This document shows, piece by piece, positions 16,438-25,625 of a stretch of DNA of 41,173 bases. Source of the DNA: Betaproteobacteria bacterium (GTDB lineage Bacteria; Pseudomonadota; Gammaproteobacteria; Burkholderiales; SG8-41). The stretch spans positions 1 through 41,173 of the forward strand of contig JANYDY010000005.1 in assembly GCA_025363435.1 (NCBI GenBank), written 5' to 3'. Below the pieces are notes generated by a model. That model worked only from the letters and a program-made list of their open reading frames with translations, was not told where the DNA came from and did not search any database. A program made the position numbers and the translations under genes. Position 1 is the stretch's first letter. Each line of letters begins with the position of its first letter.

Positions 16438-17559
16438 CTATCGCGGCGTTGCCGTCAGTTCAAATTTCCCGAGCGTAACAACCTGACCGTTCAGCATCGC
16501 TTCAACGCGATGCGCGCCCGGATGGTGTTTGCGCGTGGTCATATCGGCGAGCGACAGCGTTTTTGCGAACGATGCGGCGGCGCGTGGTGCGAGTTCGATG
16601 CGTTTTAACTTGAACACCTTGGCGCCGGTTTTGCCGCCGGCTTTTGCGTAGTGAACCTTGAGATCGACCAGTACGCGCTGTACGCGGTTTGCGGTATTGA
16701 CGACATCGAAAGTGATTTTGACTTTGCCGCCGATGGCCGCGCGGTTCGGGGCGATGGTGATTTTGCGCAGCGCGACGTTTGCGCGCCTGCCAAAACCCAG
16801 CAGCCCCAGCGCCTGTTTGTCGCCGCGCTTGATTGACGAGCGCAGCGCGTGCTGCACCAGTGCGGCGCGTGGCGCCGGCGCATTTTTCAGCCATCGCGCG
16901 GCGGTGGCGATCAATACCGGCGGATTGTCCTTGCCGATGTCGTTCAGGTTGTTGGCGACGGAGCGGCGCACATACAGCTGCGGGTCGTCCTTGAGCTTTT
17001 CCAGCAGCGCCACGACCGGGCGCGGATCGCGCTGGAATGCGGGCAGGCGCATCGCCCACGGCAGGCGCGGGCGTGTGCCTTCGGAGACGAGGCGCCGCAC
17101 ATGCACGCTGTCGTCTTCGCTCCATATCCGGAGTTCTTTCAGCGTGCGTTGCTGCTGATGAATCAAAAACGGCCGGATGCTGAATTCGGCGGTAAAACGT
17201 TGTGTCAATTCGTATTGCGCGCGCATCGAGAGTTCAAAGTGGGTGAGGCCGTGCGCGGCGACGAACAGTGTGTGCGGCAGGTAGAAGAAGGGCGCCAAAC
17301 CGGTGTTTTCGCCGTCCGCCGGTTTTGGCCCGAGCGAGTCAATCAAAATTGCCGCGGCGCGCGCGTAGTCGTCGGGCAGGAAACGATGCAGCGCCGTCGC
17401 GATGTGCCGCGCGCGCGGCATCAGTTCGAGCGCGAGATAGCCGTCGAGCGCCGCAGCGACGAAGCCGCGTGTGTCGAATCGCGGATGCACAGCGGTGATC
17501 ATCCGTGCGATGTGCACCGGAACGTCAGCGTCAAAGCGGTTCTTTAAAGGCTCAGCCAT
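16438..17559 (-). CDS. AlkC-type DNA alkylation repair protein
   Basis: A 373-residue protein starting MAEPLKNRFDADVP, the characteristic AlkC opening. Residues to about 260 form HEAT-like helical repeats (DPQLYVRRSVANNLNDIGKDNP, typical of the AlkC/AlkD DNA glycosylases that excise 3-methyladenine or 3-methylcytosine). Residues from about 265 form an Ig-like beta domain (ALRKITIAPNRAAIGGKVKITFDVVN), as in the AlkC-alpha subgroup, where it helps grip DNA. It is cytosolic. No other repair genes are nearby. Confidence 0.85.
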   Translation of the reverse strand: MAEPLKNRFDADVPVHIARMITAVHPRFDTRGFVAAALDGYLALELMPRARHIATALHRFLPDDYARAAAILIDSLGPKPADGENTGLAPFFYLPHTLFVAAHGLTHFELSMRAQYELTQRFTAEFSIRPFLIHQQQRTLKELRIWSEDDSVHVRRLVSEGTRPRLPWAMRLPAFQRDPRPVVALLEKLKDDPQLYVRRSVANNLNDIGKDNPPVLIATAARWLKNAPAPRAALVQHALRSSIKRGDKQALGLLGFGRRANVALRKITIAPNRAAIGGKVKITFDVVNTANRVQRVLVDLKVHYAKAGGKTGAKVFKLKRIELAPRAAASFAKTLSLADMTTRKHHPGAHRVEAMLNGQVVTLGKFELTATPR

Positions 17560-17612
17560 GAAGGTGGATACGCTCCCAGATTGCGCTAGGCTTCATCCGG
17601 ACGGGATTGCCG

Positions 17613-18578
17613 TCAGCTACCGTCGCCTTTGATTCCCGCCTGCTTGATCAGCTTGCTGAATTTGGCGAGTTCGCTTTTGAGTATGTCGCGGAATTGCTCC
17701 GGTGTGCCGCCGGTGACCATCGAGCCGTCGGCGCGCGCGACTTCCTGTACTTCCGGCAACTGCAGGATGGCGTTGATCTCGCGGTTGAGCCGGTCGACGA
17801 TGGGCTGCGGCGTGCGCGCGGCGACCCCCAGCGCAGACCATGTTGAGTTCTCATAACCGCTAAGGCCGGCTTCGGCGATGGTCGGCAACTCCGGCAGGAT
17901 GCTCATGCGTTTGATACCAGTGGTGGCAAGTGCGCGCATCTTGCCGGATTTGATGTGTGGCATGGTCGGCAGCGCACTGTTGAACAGCACTTGTATGTGG
18001 CCGCCCATCAGATCGATCAGCGACGGCGCCGAGCCTTTGTACGGCACGTGCGTCATCTTGACGCCGGCGGTAACCGCAAACAGTTCGGCGCAGATGTGGC
18101 CGAAGCCGCCGATGCCAGACGTGCCGTAGGTAAGTTCGCTGGGCCGCTGGCGCGCAAGCGCGATCAATTCCCTGACGTTCTTCGCCGGCACCGACGGATG
18201 CACGATCAACACGCCTGGTGTCGTTGCAATATGGATAAGCGGCGCGAAATCGGTTTGCACGTCGTACGGGAGTTTGGATAAATGCGGCGCCACGGCCCAG
18301 GTGCCGACGGTCGAGATGATCATGGTGTAACCGTCGGCCGGGGCGCGCGCGACGATTTCCATGCCGATCGCGCCATTGGCGCCGCCGCGATTATCAAGCA
18401 CCACCGGCTGGCCGAGGCGCGCGGTCAGGCGGTCGTTGATCATGCGCGCCTGGATATCGGTGGTGCCGCCGGGCGGAAACGGCACGATAAAGCGGATCGG
18501 TTTCGACGGGTAGGGCTGCGCGAACGATGATGTTGCGATGAAGACTGCCGACAGCGCGAGCGTGGTTCTAGCGTTCAT
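17613..18578 (-). CDS. Bug-type (TctC-like) periplasmic solute-binding protein
   Basis: 321 residues with a signal peptide to about SSFAQP and the Bug core YPSKPIRFIVPFPPGGTTD, VVLDNRGGANGAIGME and APADGYTMII. It lies downstream of a start preceded by AGGGA. It is divergent from another Bug gene at 18723, and the two share a 144-bp regulatory gap. No transporter membrane subunits are adjacent. The ligand is unknown. Confidence 0.92.
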   Translation of the reverse strand: MNARTTLALSAVFIATSSFAQPYPSKPIRFIVPFPPGGTTDIQARMINDRLTARLGQPVVLDNRGGANGAIGMEIVARAPADGYTMIISTVGTWAVAPHLSKLPYDVQTDFAPLIHIATTPGVLIVHPSVPAKNVRELIALARQRPSELTYGTSGIGGFGHICAELFAVTAGVKMTHVPYKGSAPSLIDLMGGHIQVLFNSALPTMPHIKSGKMRALATTGIKRMSILPELPTIAEAGLSGYENSTWSALGVAARTPQPIVDRLNREINAILQLPEVQEVARADGSMVTGGTPEQFRDILKSELAKFSKLIKQAGIKGDGS

Positions 18579-18722
18579 TTCATTCCCTGATGATGTTCAA
18601 TCGATTTCGTTTTGGCTGGGGAATCATACACCGGCGCCGCAGCTTGACGGCGTGCTGCGGCTGGCGGAAGCTTGATCGGAAAACCGGCGTCCATTCATGG
18701 ACGCTGCCGCGGGGAGGAATCG

Positions 18723-19688
18723 ATGCTCAGATTGGCAGTCGCAACGTCCGCCGTATGCGTTTGCGTTCAGATGCTCCCTGCGCTGGCGCAGGATTCTCCG
18801 TCGCGCGCAGTGCGCCTGATCGTGCCGTCGTCACCCGGCGGCACCAGCGACATACTCGCGCGCCTCTTGGCGCCTAAACTCGCCGAAGCGCTGGGGCAGC
18901 AGGTGGTGGTCGACAACCGCGCAGGGGCCAGCACCGTGATCGGCGTCGCGCTGGTCGCCAAGGCGCCGCCCGACGGTTACACCATTGGCATCACGCCGGC
19001 GGCGCTGGCGACCAATCCGAGCATGTTCAAGAAGCTGCCGTTCGACACGTTGAAGGATATTGCGCCGGTATCGCGCCTGGTCGAAGGCCCGAGCACGATG
19101 GTCATACACCCGTCGGTGCCGGCAAAGAACGTGAAGGAACTGATCGCAATTGCGAAGGTGCAGCCCGGCAGTCTCGTCGTCGCTTCGTCGGGGCTCGGCA
19201 CAGTGCCGCATCTCGCGCACGAACTCTTTCGCATTACCGCGCGCGTCGATATGCCGCAGGTGCTGTTTCGCGGCACCGGGCAAGGCATGATCAGCGTGAT
19301 TTCGGGCGAGCTGGCGGTGTTCTACGCGAGCCCGATTGCGGTGCTGCCGCTCTTGAAGGCCGGGCGTCTGCGCGCACTCGGCGTCAGCACGGTGAAGCGC
19401 TCGGCGGCACTGCCCGAAGTGCCGACCATTGCCGAGACGCTGCCCGGCTACGAAGCGACGCAGTGGTTCGGCATGATCGCGCCGGCCGGCACGCCGCGTG
19501 CGATCGTCGAGCGCCTGAGTGCGGAATTCGCGCGCGCGCTGCGGTCAACGGATCTGAAGCCGCGGCTGGTTGCCGACGGACTTGATGTCGTCGCCAGCAC
19601 GCCCGACGAATTCGCGCGCGATCTCAAGCGCGATATCGAAAAATGGGCGCTGGTCGTAAAGACCGTGGGGATCAAGCCCGAAGACTAG
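18723..19688 (+). CDS. Bug-type (TctC-like) periplasmic solute-binding protein
   Basis: 321 residues starting MLRLAVATSAV after a GGGGAGGA box; an in-frame ATG 51 bp upstream does not start a signal peptide. The secretion signal ends near ALAQD. Family motifs are VRLIVPSSPGGTSDI, VVVDNRAGASTVIG and PPDGYTIG. It is an orphan receptor, as the other Bug genes in this window are. A different N-terminal pocket sequence from the 17613 protein suggests a different ligand. Confidence 0.92.
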   Translation: MLRLAVATSAVCVCVQMLPALAQDSPSRAVRLIVPSSPGGTSDILARLLAPKLAEALGQQVVVDNRAGASTVIGVALVAKAPPDGYTIGITPAALATNPSMFKKLPFDTLKDIAPVSRLVEGPSTMVIHPSVPAKNVKELIAIAKVQPGSLVVASSGLGTVPHLAHELFRITARVDMPQVLFRGTGQGMISVISGELAVFYASPIAVLPLLKAGRLRALGVSTVKRSAALPEVPTIAETLPGYEATQWFGMIAPAGTPRAIVERLSAEFARALRSTDLKPRLVADGLDVVASTPDEFARDLKRDIEKWALVVKTVGIKPED

Positions 19689-19699
19689 CGGAGCTTCGT

Positions 19700-19733
19700 A
19701 GGGTGGGTTAGGCGCGAAGCGCCGTAACCCGCC
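19700..19733. repeat. Intergenic inverted repeat (GGTTAGGCG / CGCCGTAACC type)
   Basis: TGGGTTAGGCG-CGAA-GCGCCGTAACCC folds into a hairpin with one mismatch or bulge. Similar GGGTGGGTTA-type palindromes are dispersed in many proteobacterial chromosomes. It lies between converging genes and may help end transcription, though it lacks a T run. Confidence 0.5.
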
Positions 19734-19812
19734 ATCCGGGTACATCGCAGAAACGCCATGCGGCGCAATGCGCTGCGCCTATTGCGCCCTGCCTGGTTTG
19801 TTCAGAGCATCT

Positions 19813-20853
19813 CTAGCGCGCCGCGTTGTCGGCAATCCATTTCAGGACGACGTCTGCAACCTGCAGATTGTTTTTGTCCATCATCATCATGTGACTGTTG
19901 CCGGCGATGCCGATCGACGGCAGCATGATCTGGGCGGCGCGGCCGCCGGCTGCCTTGATCGCGTCGACCGCTTCGAGGCAGCGATTGCGCCGCGCGTCGC
20001 CGTTGACCGTGCCTTTGGCGCCGACGCTGTTGTCGCCCCACACCGAGACGAAGGGCACTTTCGCGAACGCGCTCTTCGCATCGTCGGCGCCGAGGTTTTC
20101 GCAGCCGCCTTCAACGCTGACCAGCGCGCGCACCGCCTGCGGCCGTTTCCTGACGACGTCGACGCCATAGACGCCGGATTGCGAATGCACCATCACCACC
20201 GCCGGGCCGATTTTGTCGAGCAGCACGGCGAGCGCATCGACGGTATGCGCCGCGCCGCGTTCGAGCGCGGTTTCGCTGTTGACGATCAGCTGCTGCAGAT
20301 ACTGGTCGAGCGCTTCGAGCGGAAACTGCAGATTTGGAAATGGCTTGCCGTATTCGGGGCCGAAACGGAAATTGACCCACGCGCGTTCGTGCGTGCCGAA
20401 AAACATGGTCGGCAATGTCGACGGGTTAGTACCCGGCTTGTCGCGCACTTCATTGATGCGCGTCGGGTTGAAACCCGAGCGACCGCGACCGGCGTGATCG
20501 ACCACGTAAACCGGGTGGCCGCGGCGCACGAAATAAGTCGCCCAGCCTTCGCGGCCGTCGGGCGTTGTTTCGTAGGTGACACCGCTGTGATTGGAGCCAT
20601 GCACCATGATCACCGGCAACGCCTTGCTCGCAGCCGGAATGCGGTAGTGCACGTACATCTGGTTGACGGTGATGCGTCCCGGCGCGCCGGGGCCGGTCGC
20701 CAGCGAGGCACCCGGGTACTGTGTGTTGACGTTTTCGCCATTGACGAAAAAGCTGCCTTCGTCGGCGAGGTTGAGCGGCCCGCCGAGCGACGCGGCGCCG
20801 GCGCCGGTGGAAAACAGAAATGCGGTCATGGCAGCCACCCTGGTCAGATTCAT
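19813..20853 (-). CDS. Secreted alpha/beta-hydrolase
   Basis: 346 residues. The start (20853) is set by a GGGGGAG box and a Sec signal peptide (MNLTRVAAMTAFLFSTGAGAA). The oxyanion region is MVHGSNHSG, the nucleophile elbow is VMVHSQSGVYG (Ser), a candidate acid lies in SVWGDN, and the His in GNSHMMMMD completes a triad. The insertion with RFGPEYGKPFPNLQFPLEALDQYL forms a lid-like cap. Its role is probably a periplasmic esterase or lactonase. It ends a minus-strand run with the dimeric-barrel gene 23 bp upstream, so hydrolysis of an imported or extracellular ester is plausible. The substrate is unknown. Confidence 0.85.
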   Translation of the reverse strand: MNLTRVAAMTAFLFSTGAGAASLGGPLNLADEGSFFVNGENVNTQYPGASLATGPGAPGRITVNQMYVHYRIPAASKALPVIMVHGSNHSGVTYETTPDGREGWATYFVRRGHPVYVVDHAGRGRSGFNPTRINEVRDKPGTNPSTLPTMFFGTHERAWVNFRFGPEYGKPFPNLQFPLEALDQYLQQLIVNSETALERGAAHTVDALAVLLDKIGPAVVMVHSQSGVYGVDVVRKRPQAVRALVSVEGGCENLGADDAKSAFAKVPFVSVWGDNSVGAKGTVNGDARRNRCLEAVDAIKAAGGRAAQIMLPSIGIAGNSHMMMMDKNNLQVADVVLKWIADNAAR

Positions 20854-20876
20854 GTTTACGCTCCCCCGAATAATTT

Positions 20877-21608
20877 TTATTTCACCGGCGGCCAGATGCG
20901 CTCGGCAACATTGGCCGAGCCCGGCGCGTGCGTGAGACTTGCCACCACCTTGTCCGACCATTCGCGGTTCGGATTGCCGTCTTCGTGTGAGCGCAGAAAA
21001 TGATTGCGCGCGTCGAGCGAAGTGAACTCATACAGAATGGAACTCTTGGCCCAGCCGGCGACTGAGGCGAGTTTGCGCGCGCGGATGCAGCCGTCGAGAC
21101 GGGTCATCGCCGGCATGCGCCATTGCGCGTACCACTTGAGCGCTTCGAATTCGTCCTGCCATTTTGCCTGGAAGGTGCCCATCTGGATGCAAGGCGCCAG
21201 CGCCATGCCCGCCGTGTAGTTTTTCGCTTCGGGACCTTCGACGCGCGCCGCTTCGCTCATGATGTTGACGCGTTCGCCGATGCGCACGGCAAGCATTTTT
21301 TGATCCGCAGCGGGCAGCGTGGCATGCCATTCCGACGGCAAGGGGTCGCCGAATACATTGGAGTCGGCGGCGCCGACCAGCAGGATGTAACGGTCGCCGG
21401 TCGGCACTTCGGGATCGGTTGTCGTATATTTATTGCCCGAGCTGCGACGCGGAATTCTGTCTTCGCCGACCGAAGCGTAATGCGCGGCCCACAGATAGCC
21501 GGGGCGTTTCAGCAGCGCGGGCAGATAACTGCCATGCAGCCACGCCAGGTATTCATCGCGGCCGCCGTCGGGCAGGTTGTACCAGGTGATCCAGAGTGCG
21601 CGGTCCAT
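20877..21608 (-). CDS. Protein with two ferredoxin-like (dimeric alpha-beta barrel) halves, unknown function
   Basis: 243 residues without a signal peptide. The first half (RALWITWYNLPDGGRDEYLAWLHG ... RPGYLWAAHYAS) and the second (SSILYEFTSLDARNHFLRSHE) each look like EthD/ABM-type dimeric barrel units. Such small barrels act in catabolic pathways as isomerases, monooxygenases or dehydratases. No specific catalytic motif could be named. It is between the MAPEG gene and the hydrolase gene on the same strand. Confidence 0.7.
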   Translation of the reverse strand: MDRALWITWYNLPDGGRDEYLAWLHGSYLPALLKRPGYLWAAHYASVGEDRIPRRSSGNKYTTTDPEVPTGDRYILLVGAADSNVFGDPLPSEWHATLPAADQKMLAVRIGERVNIMSEAARVEGPEAKNYTAGMALAPCIQMGTFQAKWQDEFEALKWYAQWRMPAMTRLDGCIRARKLASVAGWAKSSILYEFTSLDARNHFLRSHEDGNPNREWSDKVVASLTHAPGSANVAERIWPPVK

Positions 21609-21641
21609 GCTTGTCCTGTGCAGTGAAGTGGTGCGTGTAAT

Positions 21642-21665
21642 GGGTGATCAATGGGGTGATCAATG
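21642..21665. repeat. 12-bp tandem direct repeat
   Basis: GGGTGATCAATG occurs twice without a gap, each copy with a TGATCA palindrome. It lies just upstream of the start codon of the dimeric-barrel gene (minus strand). It could be a regulator site or a chance slippage product. Confidence 0.4.
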
Positions 21666-21716
21666 CGCAACCGGCGGATCGCGAGGAGCCGCGGAGGCAG
21701 TGTCATGCGCGCCCGG

Positions 21717-22106
21717 CTATTTGAGCAATTGCACAGCGATCATCGTCTGTGCAACAAAGCCGGCGCTAAACGACAGCGTGCGCACCCATGGCAATGCCAT
21801 GGTGTACGACACCGCGTGCACCACGCGCGCCCAGAAATAAAGTGAACACGCGCCAACCGTGGTGCTGTTGCTGATACCTGCATCCTGCGCGATCAGCACC
21901 AGCGCGGCAAACAAAACCAGATTTTCAATGGCGTTGGCATGCGCCTTCATCAGGCGTGCTGCCCACGGCGACTGCGGTTTGGGGTTCTCGGGATAACCGA
22001 CGGAATCGACAAGGCCGCGCACCAGCGCGCGGTCGATGATGTACGGAATCCACAGCAGGCCGGTAAACGCGGTGACGCAGGCCAGATAGAACAGTTCCGG
22101 TTTCAT
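21717..22106 (-). CDS. MAPEG-family membrane protein
   Basis: 129 residues with four membrane helices, of the MAPEG (microsomal glutathione transferase-like) type. Signs are MKPELFYLACVTAFTGLLWIPYI at the N-terminus and the family's RLMKAHANAIENLVLFAALVL in helix 2, then ARVVHAVSYTM. A GGGAGGAG box precedes the start at 22106. Bacterial members may be GSH-dependent transferases or peroxidases; function here is unproven. Confidence 0.88.
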   Translation of the reverse strand: MKPELFYLACVTAFTGLLWIPYIIDRALVRGLVDSVGYPENPKPQSPWAARLMKAHANAIENLVLFAALVLIAQDAGISNSTTVGACSLYFWARVVHAVSYTMALPWVRTLSFSAGFVAQTMIAVQLLK

Positions 22107-22234
22107 GGTGTCTCCTCCCTGAATGAACAAAGCTGTTTTTGATTGTGTGCTGCAGCAGGCACGCTACGCCGGATTGACGCTTGATGCAAATGAGGTGCAG
22201 CAGGATTTGTAGCCCGCGCGGAGCGCGGCGGCGC

Positions 22235-23209
22235 CTACTCGACTTTTACCCCGGCGTGTTTCACCACATCACGCCATTTCGACATTTCCGCAGTGAGAAA
22301 TTCGCGGAACTGCTGCGGCGTGTTGCCGACCGGCTCGGCGCCGTCTTTCGCCATGTGCTCGCCGACTTCCGGCGCGCTCAAGGCTTTCTTTATTTCCGCA
22401 TTCAGTTTCTGCACGACACTGTTGCCGGTTTTGGCCGGCGCCAGCGCGCCGTACCAGGTGGTAGTCGCATAACCTTTGACGCCCGCTTCGGCAATGGTCG
22501 GTATATCTGGCAGCGCGCGTGCGCGTTTTGCGCTGGTCACGCCCAGCGCTTTCAGCTTGCCGGCGCGGACGTGACCGAGCGACGAGATCACGCTGCCGAA
22601 GGTCATCGTCACCTGTCCGCCGATGACGTCGATCAAGGCCGGGCCGGCGCCTTTGTACGGCACGTGGATCAATTTCACGCCGGCGAGATATTTGAACAGC
22701 TCGCCGGCCATCTGCCCCGAACTGCCGACGCCGCCAGAGCCGAAGGCCAGCGTATCGGGTTTGGCTTTGGCGGCGGCAATCAGATCGGCGACGGTTTTCA
22801 CCGGCATCGACGGATGCACAACCAGCAGAAATGGCGCTTCGGCGATCAGCGTGATGGTGGAAAAATCTTTCAGCGGATCGAAGGGCAGATTCGTATAGAG
22901 GCTGGGGTTGATCGAAAAGCTGCTCGAGACGATCAGGATGTTGTAACCGTCGGGCGCGCCTTTCGACACCATGGTTGCCGCGATTGAACCGGAGGCGCCG
23001 GTACGGTTGTCGACGACAACTGCAAGATTCAGGTTCTCGGTCATTTTTTGCGCGACTGCGCGCGCCACCACGTCGGTGGCGCCGCCCGGCGACTGGCCGA
23101 CCAGAAAACGCACCGGTTTGTCCGGATAGTTCGCCTCGCTTTTGCCTTGTGCATTTGTTTGCGCGCAGGCGAGGGCCGCCACCGCGCACAGTATGCCGCG
23201 CGCAATCAC
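22235..23209 (-). CDS. Bug-type (TctC-like) periplasmic solute-binding protein
   Basis: 324 residues with a likely GTG start at 23209 whose bases overlap the upstream Bug stop (GTGA), hence translationally coupled. The frame is open to 23245, but that would not begin a signal peptide. The signal runs MIARGILCAVAALACAQ; the core is YPDKPVRFLVGQSPGGATD, VVDNRTGASGSIAAT and APDGYNILIV. As the last gene of the tcuA-like operon, it is a candidate receptor for the operon's substrate. Confidence 0.9.
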   Translation of the reverse strand: MIARGILCAVAALACAQTNAQGKSEANYPDKPVRFLVGQSPGGATDVVARAVAQKMTENLNLAVVVDNRTGASGSIAATMVSKGAPDGYNILIVSSSFSINPSLYTNLPFDPLKDFSTITLIAEAPFLLVVHPSMPVKTVADLIAAAKAKPDTLAFGSGGVGSSGQMAGELFKYLAGVKLIHVPYKGAGPALIDVIGGQVTMTFGSVISSLGHVRAGKLKALGVTSAKRARALPDIPTIAEAGVKGYATTTWYGALAPAKTGNSVVQKLNAEIKKALSAPEVGEHMAKDGAEPVGNTPQQFREFLTAEMSKWRDVVKHAGVKVE

Positions 23210-24159
23210 AGCTTCAATCCGGTGGTTTTGACGAGCTGCGTCCATTTGTCGATTTCCTTCGTAATCGTCGTTTTGAATTCTTCCGGTGTGCCGGTCAAGG
23301 CTTCGGTGCCGTCGGCAGCGAGTTTCTCCGTGACTTCCGGCGCGTGCATGGCGCGGCCGAGTTCATCGCTCAGCTTGCGCACGATCGCGGGCGGTGTGCC
23401 GGCCGGCGCGACGATGCCGTACCAGCCGGTAACGTCGTAACCCGGCACGCCGGCTTCGGCGATGGTCGGCAATTGCGGCAGATTCGGCGAACGTTTGCCG
23501 CTGGTCACGCCGAGCGCGCGCAGCTTGCCGGAATTCATGTGCGGTGCGGAGGAGATCGCGCTGGCCAGTAACAGTTGCACCTGACCGCCGAGCAGATCGA
23601 TTAGCGCCGGCCCGCTGCCCTTGTATGGCACGTGCTCCATTTTTATCTGCGTCATCGACTTGAAAAGCTCGCCGCCGAGATGTGCCGACGAGCCGGTGCC
23701 CGACGAGGCGTAATTGAGTTTGTCCGGATTGGCTTTGGCGTACGCGATCAGTTCGCGCACCGTCTTTGCCGGTACCGACGGATGCGCGAGCAGCACGTAC
23801 GGCTGTGAGGTGAGTTGCGTAATCGGTGCAAATGCAGTGCGCAGATCGTAGGGCACGCGCGTCACTAGCGTCGCGTTGGTGACCAGACTGCCGGAAATAA
23901 TCAGCAGCGTGTAGCCATCGGCGATGGCCTTGCGGCCGATTTCCATGGCGATGGTACCGCCGGCGCCGGGCCGGTTATCGGCAACCACCGGCGTGTTCCA
24001 GCGCTCGGCGAGTTTCTGTCCTGCCGCGCGCGCCATGATGTCGCTGCCGCCGCCGGGCTGAAAGCCGACCAGAATGCGGATCGGGCGCGCCGGATAGTCA
24101 GCGGCCTGCGCCGTTGCGATGACGGCGGCGAATGCAAACATCAAAATTGTTTTGATCAT
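23206..24159 (-). CDS. Bug-type (TctC-like) periplasmic solute-binding protein
   Basis: 317 residues with signal MIKTILMFAFAAVIATAQAA and the core YPARPIRILVGFQPGGGSDIM, VVADNRPGAGGTIAME and ADGYTLLIIS. It starts 9 bp after the MmgE/PrpD stop, so it is part of the same message, and its stop overlaps the next Bug start. Two coupled Bug genes in one operon suggest duplication with ligand divergence (their sequences differ clearly). Confidence 0.93.
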   Translation of the reverse strand: MIKTILMFAFAAVIATAQAADYPARPIRILVGFQPGGGSDIMARAAGQKLAERWNTPVVADNRPGAGGTIAMEIGRKAIADGYTLLIISGSLVTNATLVTRVPYDLRTAFAPITQLTSQPYVLLAHPSVPAKTVRELIAYAKANPDKLNYASSGTGSSAHLGGELFKSMTQIKMEHVPYKGSGPALIDLLGGQVQLLLASAISSAPHMNSGKLRALGVTSGKRSPNLPQLPTIAEAGVPGYDVTGWYGIVAPAGTPPAIVRKLSDELGRAMHAPEVTEKLAADGTEALTGTPEEFKTTITKEIDKWTQLVKTTGLKL

Positions 24160-24168
24160 GCCTGCCGC

Positions 24169-25599
24169 CTAGGACAACACGTTGACGATTTCAGCGACGT
24201 CACTGACGTTCTCGAGATCGTGGATCAAGGCAATCGCGCGCTCGACGTTTTTCGGCGCAACCGGTTTTGCCGCAAACGACAGGCAATCGCGGAATTTCAT
24301 TTCGAGTTGTTCCTGTGAAACCGGATGGCGCGGATCGCCGGGCACGCCATCGGCCTGGCGCGCCAGCGTACGGCCGTCATGCAAACGGATTTCAACCGTC
24401 GGGCGTGATAACGCCGATTCGCCGCCGACGGGCGCTTTGGCATCGGGATCGGCGCGCCAGCTCACACGGTCGGCCATCGCCAGCACGGACGGATCGCGCA
24501 AAGCGGCATCGGTGTAATCGCGCAGTTGCACATTGCCGTGGGTCATCATGATCGCCGTAGTAAACGGAATGCTGAATTTGCCGTCGATGGCGAGTTGCGG
24601 GCGGCGCTTGGCTGCCAGCGGCTCGGACAACAACTGCGCGCCGCCGGTGCCGCCGATTACCGTGATGGTCTCGACGTCGGTGGGTTTGATCTTGTGTTCG
24701 TTGCGCAGTTCGAGCACGGCGGTGTTGGTGGCGCGCGTGTAGCCGCAGGCCGGCCACACCTTGAAGCCGTGTTTGGCGAGCAAGGGGAATTCGCGCCCGA
24801 GATTACCGAGCAGTGCCTGCCAGTCGGGCGCGGCGTCGCGCACGTAATTGCGAAACACGCCGTAGCGGCCTTCGATAATCTGTTTCGAGCCGACGATGCC
24901 GCGTTGCGCCAGCTCGGCGGCGAGCACCGCGCCCTGGCCGGAGAAACCGGCCTGCATCGAGCGCATATGCGTCGCCGCGCCGACCGCCATCTGGCGGCTG
25001 CCGCTCATCTGGTTGAAACCGATGCCGAGCGCGTTTTCCATTTGTTCGGGATCGAGGCCGAGCAGACGGCCGGCGGTGGCGGCGCCGGAGATGAAGCCGA
25101 ACATCTGCGTCGGAAACCAGCCTTCGGCGATGGTCCAGTCGGGAATGGTGATCGCCTGATTCAGGCGCGTGTGTATATCGGTGCCGGCAGCAATTGCCGC
25201 AATGAGATCGCGACCGCTGACCGCCTGCCCTTGCGCCGCGCGTTTTTCGGCGAGTGCGAGCGCCACGGGAATGGTGACGATGCTGACGTGTCCGCCGGCG
25301 CCGACGTCGTCGTAGTCGAGCATGTGGCCGAGGCTGCCGTTGACGAGTGCCGCCGCCGCTGCGGGCGCCTTGGCGTCGAAGCCCCACAACGTGCTGTCGG
25401 CTTTGCCGCCTTGCTCAATCACGTAATCGGCAAGCGTCTTCGCCTCGGGCGCGAGCCCGCTGGCGCCGATCGCGACACCCAGCGTGTCGAGCACGCATTG
25501 CTTGAGCATTGCGACGAGCGATGTCGGCAACGCGTCAAACGGTAGCGTCGCGGCGTGCTGCGCGAGCAGTCGGGTTGCGTTGTCGCTTCCGGTATTCAT
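24169..25599 (-). CDS. MmgE/PrpD family protein
   Basis: A 476-residue cytosolic protein of the 2-methylcitrate dehydratase superfamily, which removes or adds water at tricarboxylates and related acids without an Fe-S cluster. Family signs are LLAQHAATLPFDALP, VLDTLGVAIGAS, LGHMLDYDDVGAGGHVSIVTIPVALALAE (active-site His/Asp region) and IPFTTAIMMTHGNV. It lies between the aconitase-like small subunit (26 bp gap) and the first Bug gene (9 bp). In this context it could handle a dehydratase or isomerase step. The gene is distant enough from PrpD that 2-methylcitrate is not assured. Confidence 0.9.
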   Translation of the reverse strand: MNTGSDNATRLLAQHAATLPFDALPTSLVAMLKQCVLDTLGVAIGASGLAPEAKTLADYVIEQGGKADSTLWGFDAKAPAAAAALVNGSLGHMLDYDDVGAGGHVSIVTIPVALALAEKRAAQGQAVSGRDLIAAIAAGTDIHTRLNQAITIPDWTIAEGWFPTQMFGFISGAATAGRLLGLDPEQMENALGIGFNQMSGSRQMAVGAATHMRSMQAGFSGQGAVLAAELAQRGIVGSKQIIEGRYGVFRNYVRDAAPDWQALLGNLGREFPLLAKHGFKVWPACGYTRATNTAVLELRNEHKIKPTDVETITVIGGTGGAQLLSEPLAAKRRPQLAIDGKFSIPFTTAIMMTHGNVQLRDYTDAALRDPSVLAMADRVSWRADPDAKAPVGGESALSRPTVEIRLHDGRTLARQADGVPGDPRHPVSQEQLEMKFRDCLSFAAKPVAPKNVERAIALIHDLENVSDVAEIVNVLS

Positions 25600-25625
25600 G
25601 CGAGTCCTGTGGCCGGCGGAGGTTT

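Noticed and set aside
19768-21003. 411-codon plus-strand frame opposite the hydrolase gene
   Set aside because: Antisense to a protein with signal peptide and catalytic triad; composition typical of a shadow frame.
24526-25545. 339-codon plus-strand frame opposite MmgE/PrpD
   Set aside because: Shadow of a recognised family on the other strand.
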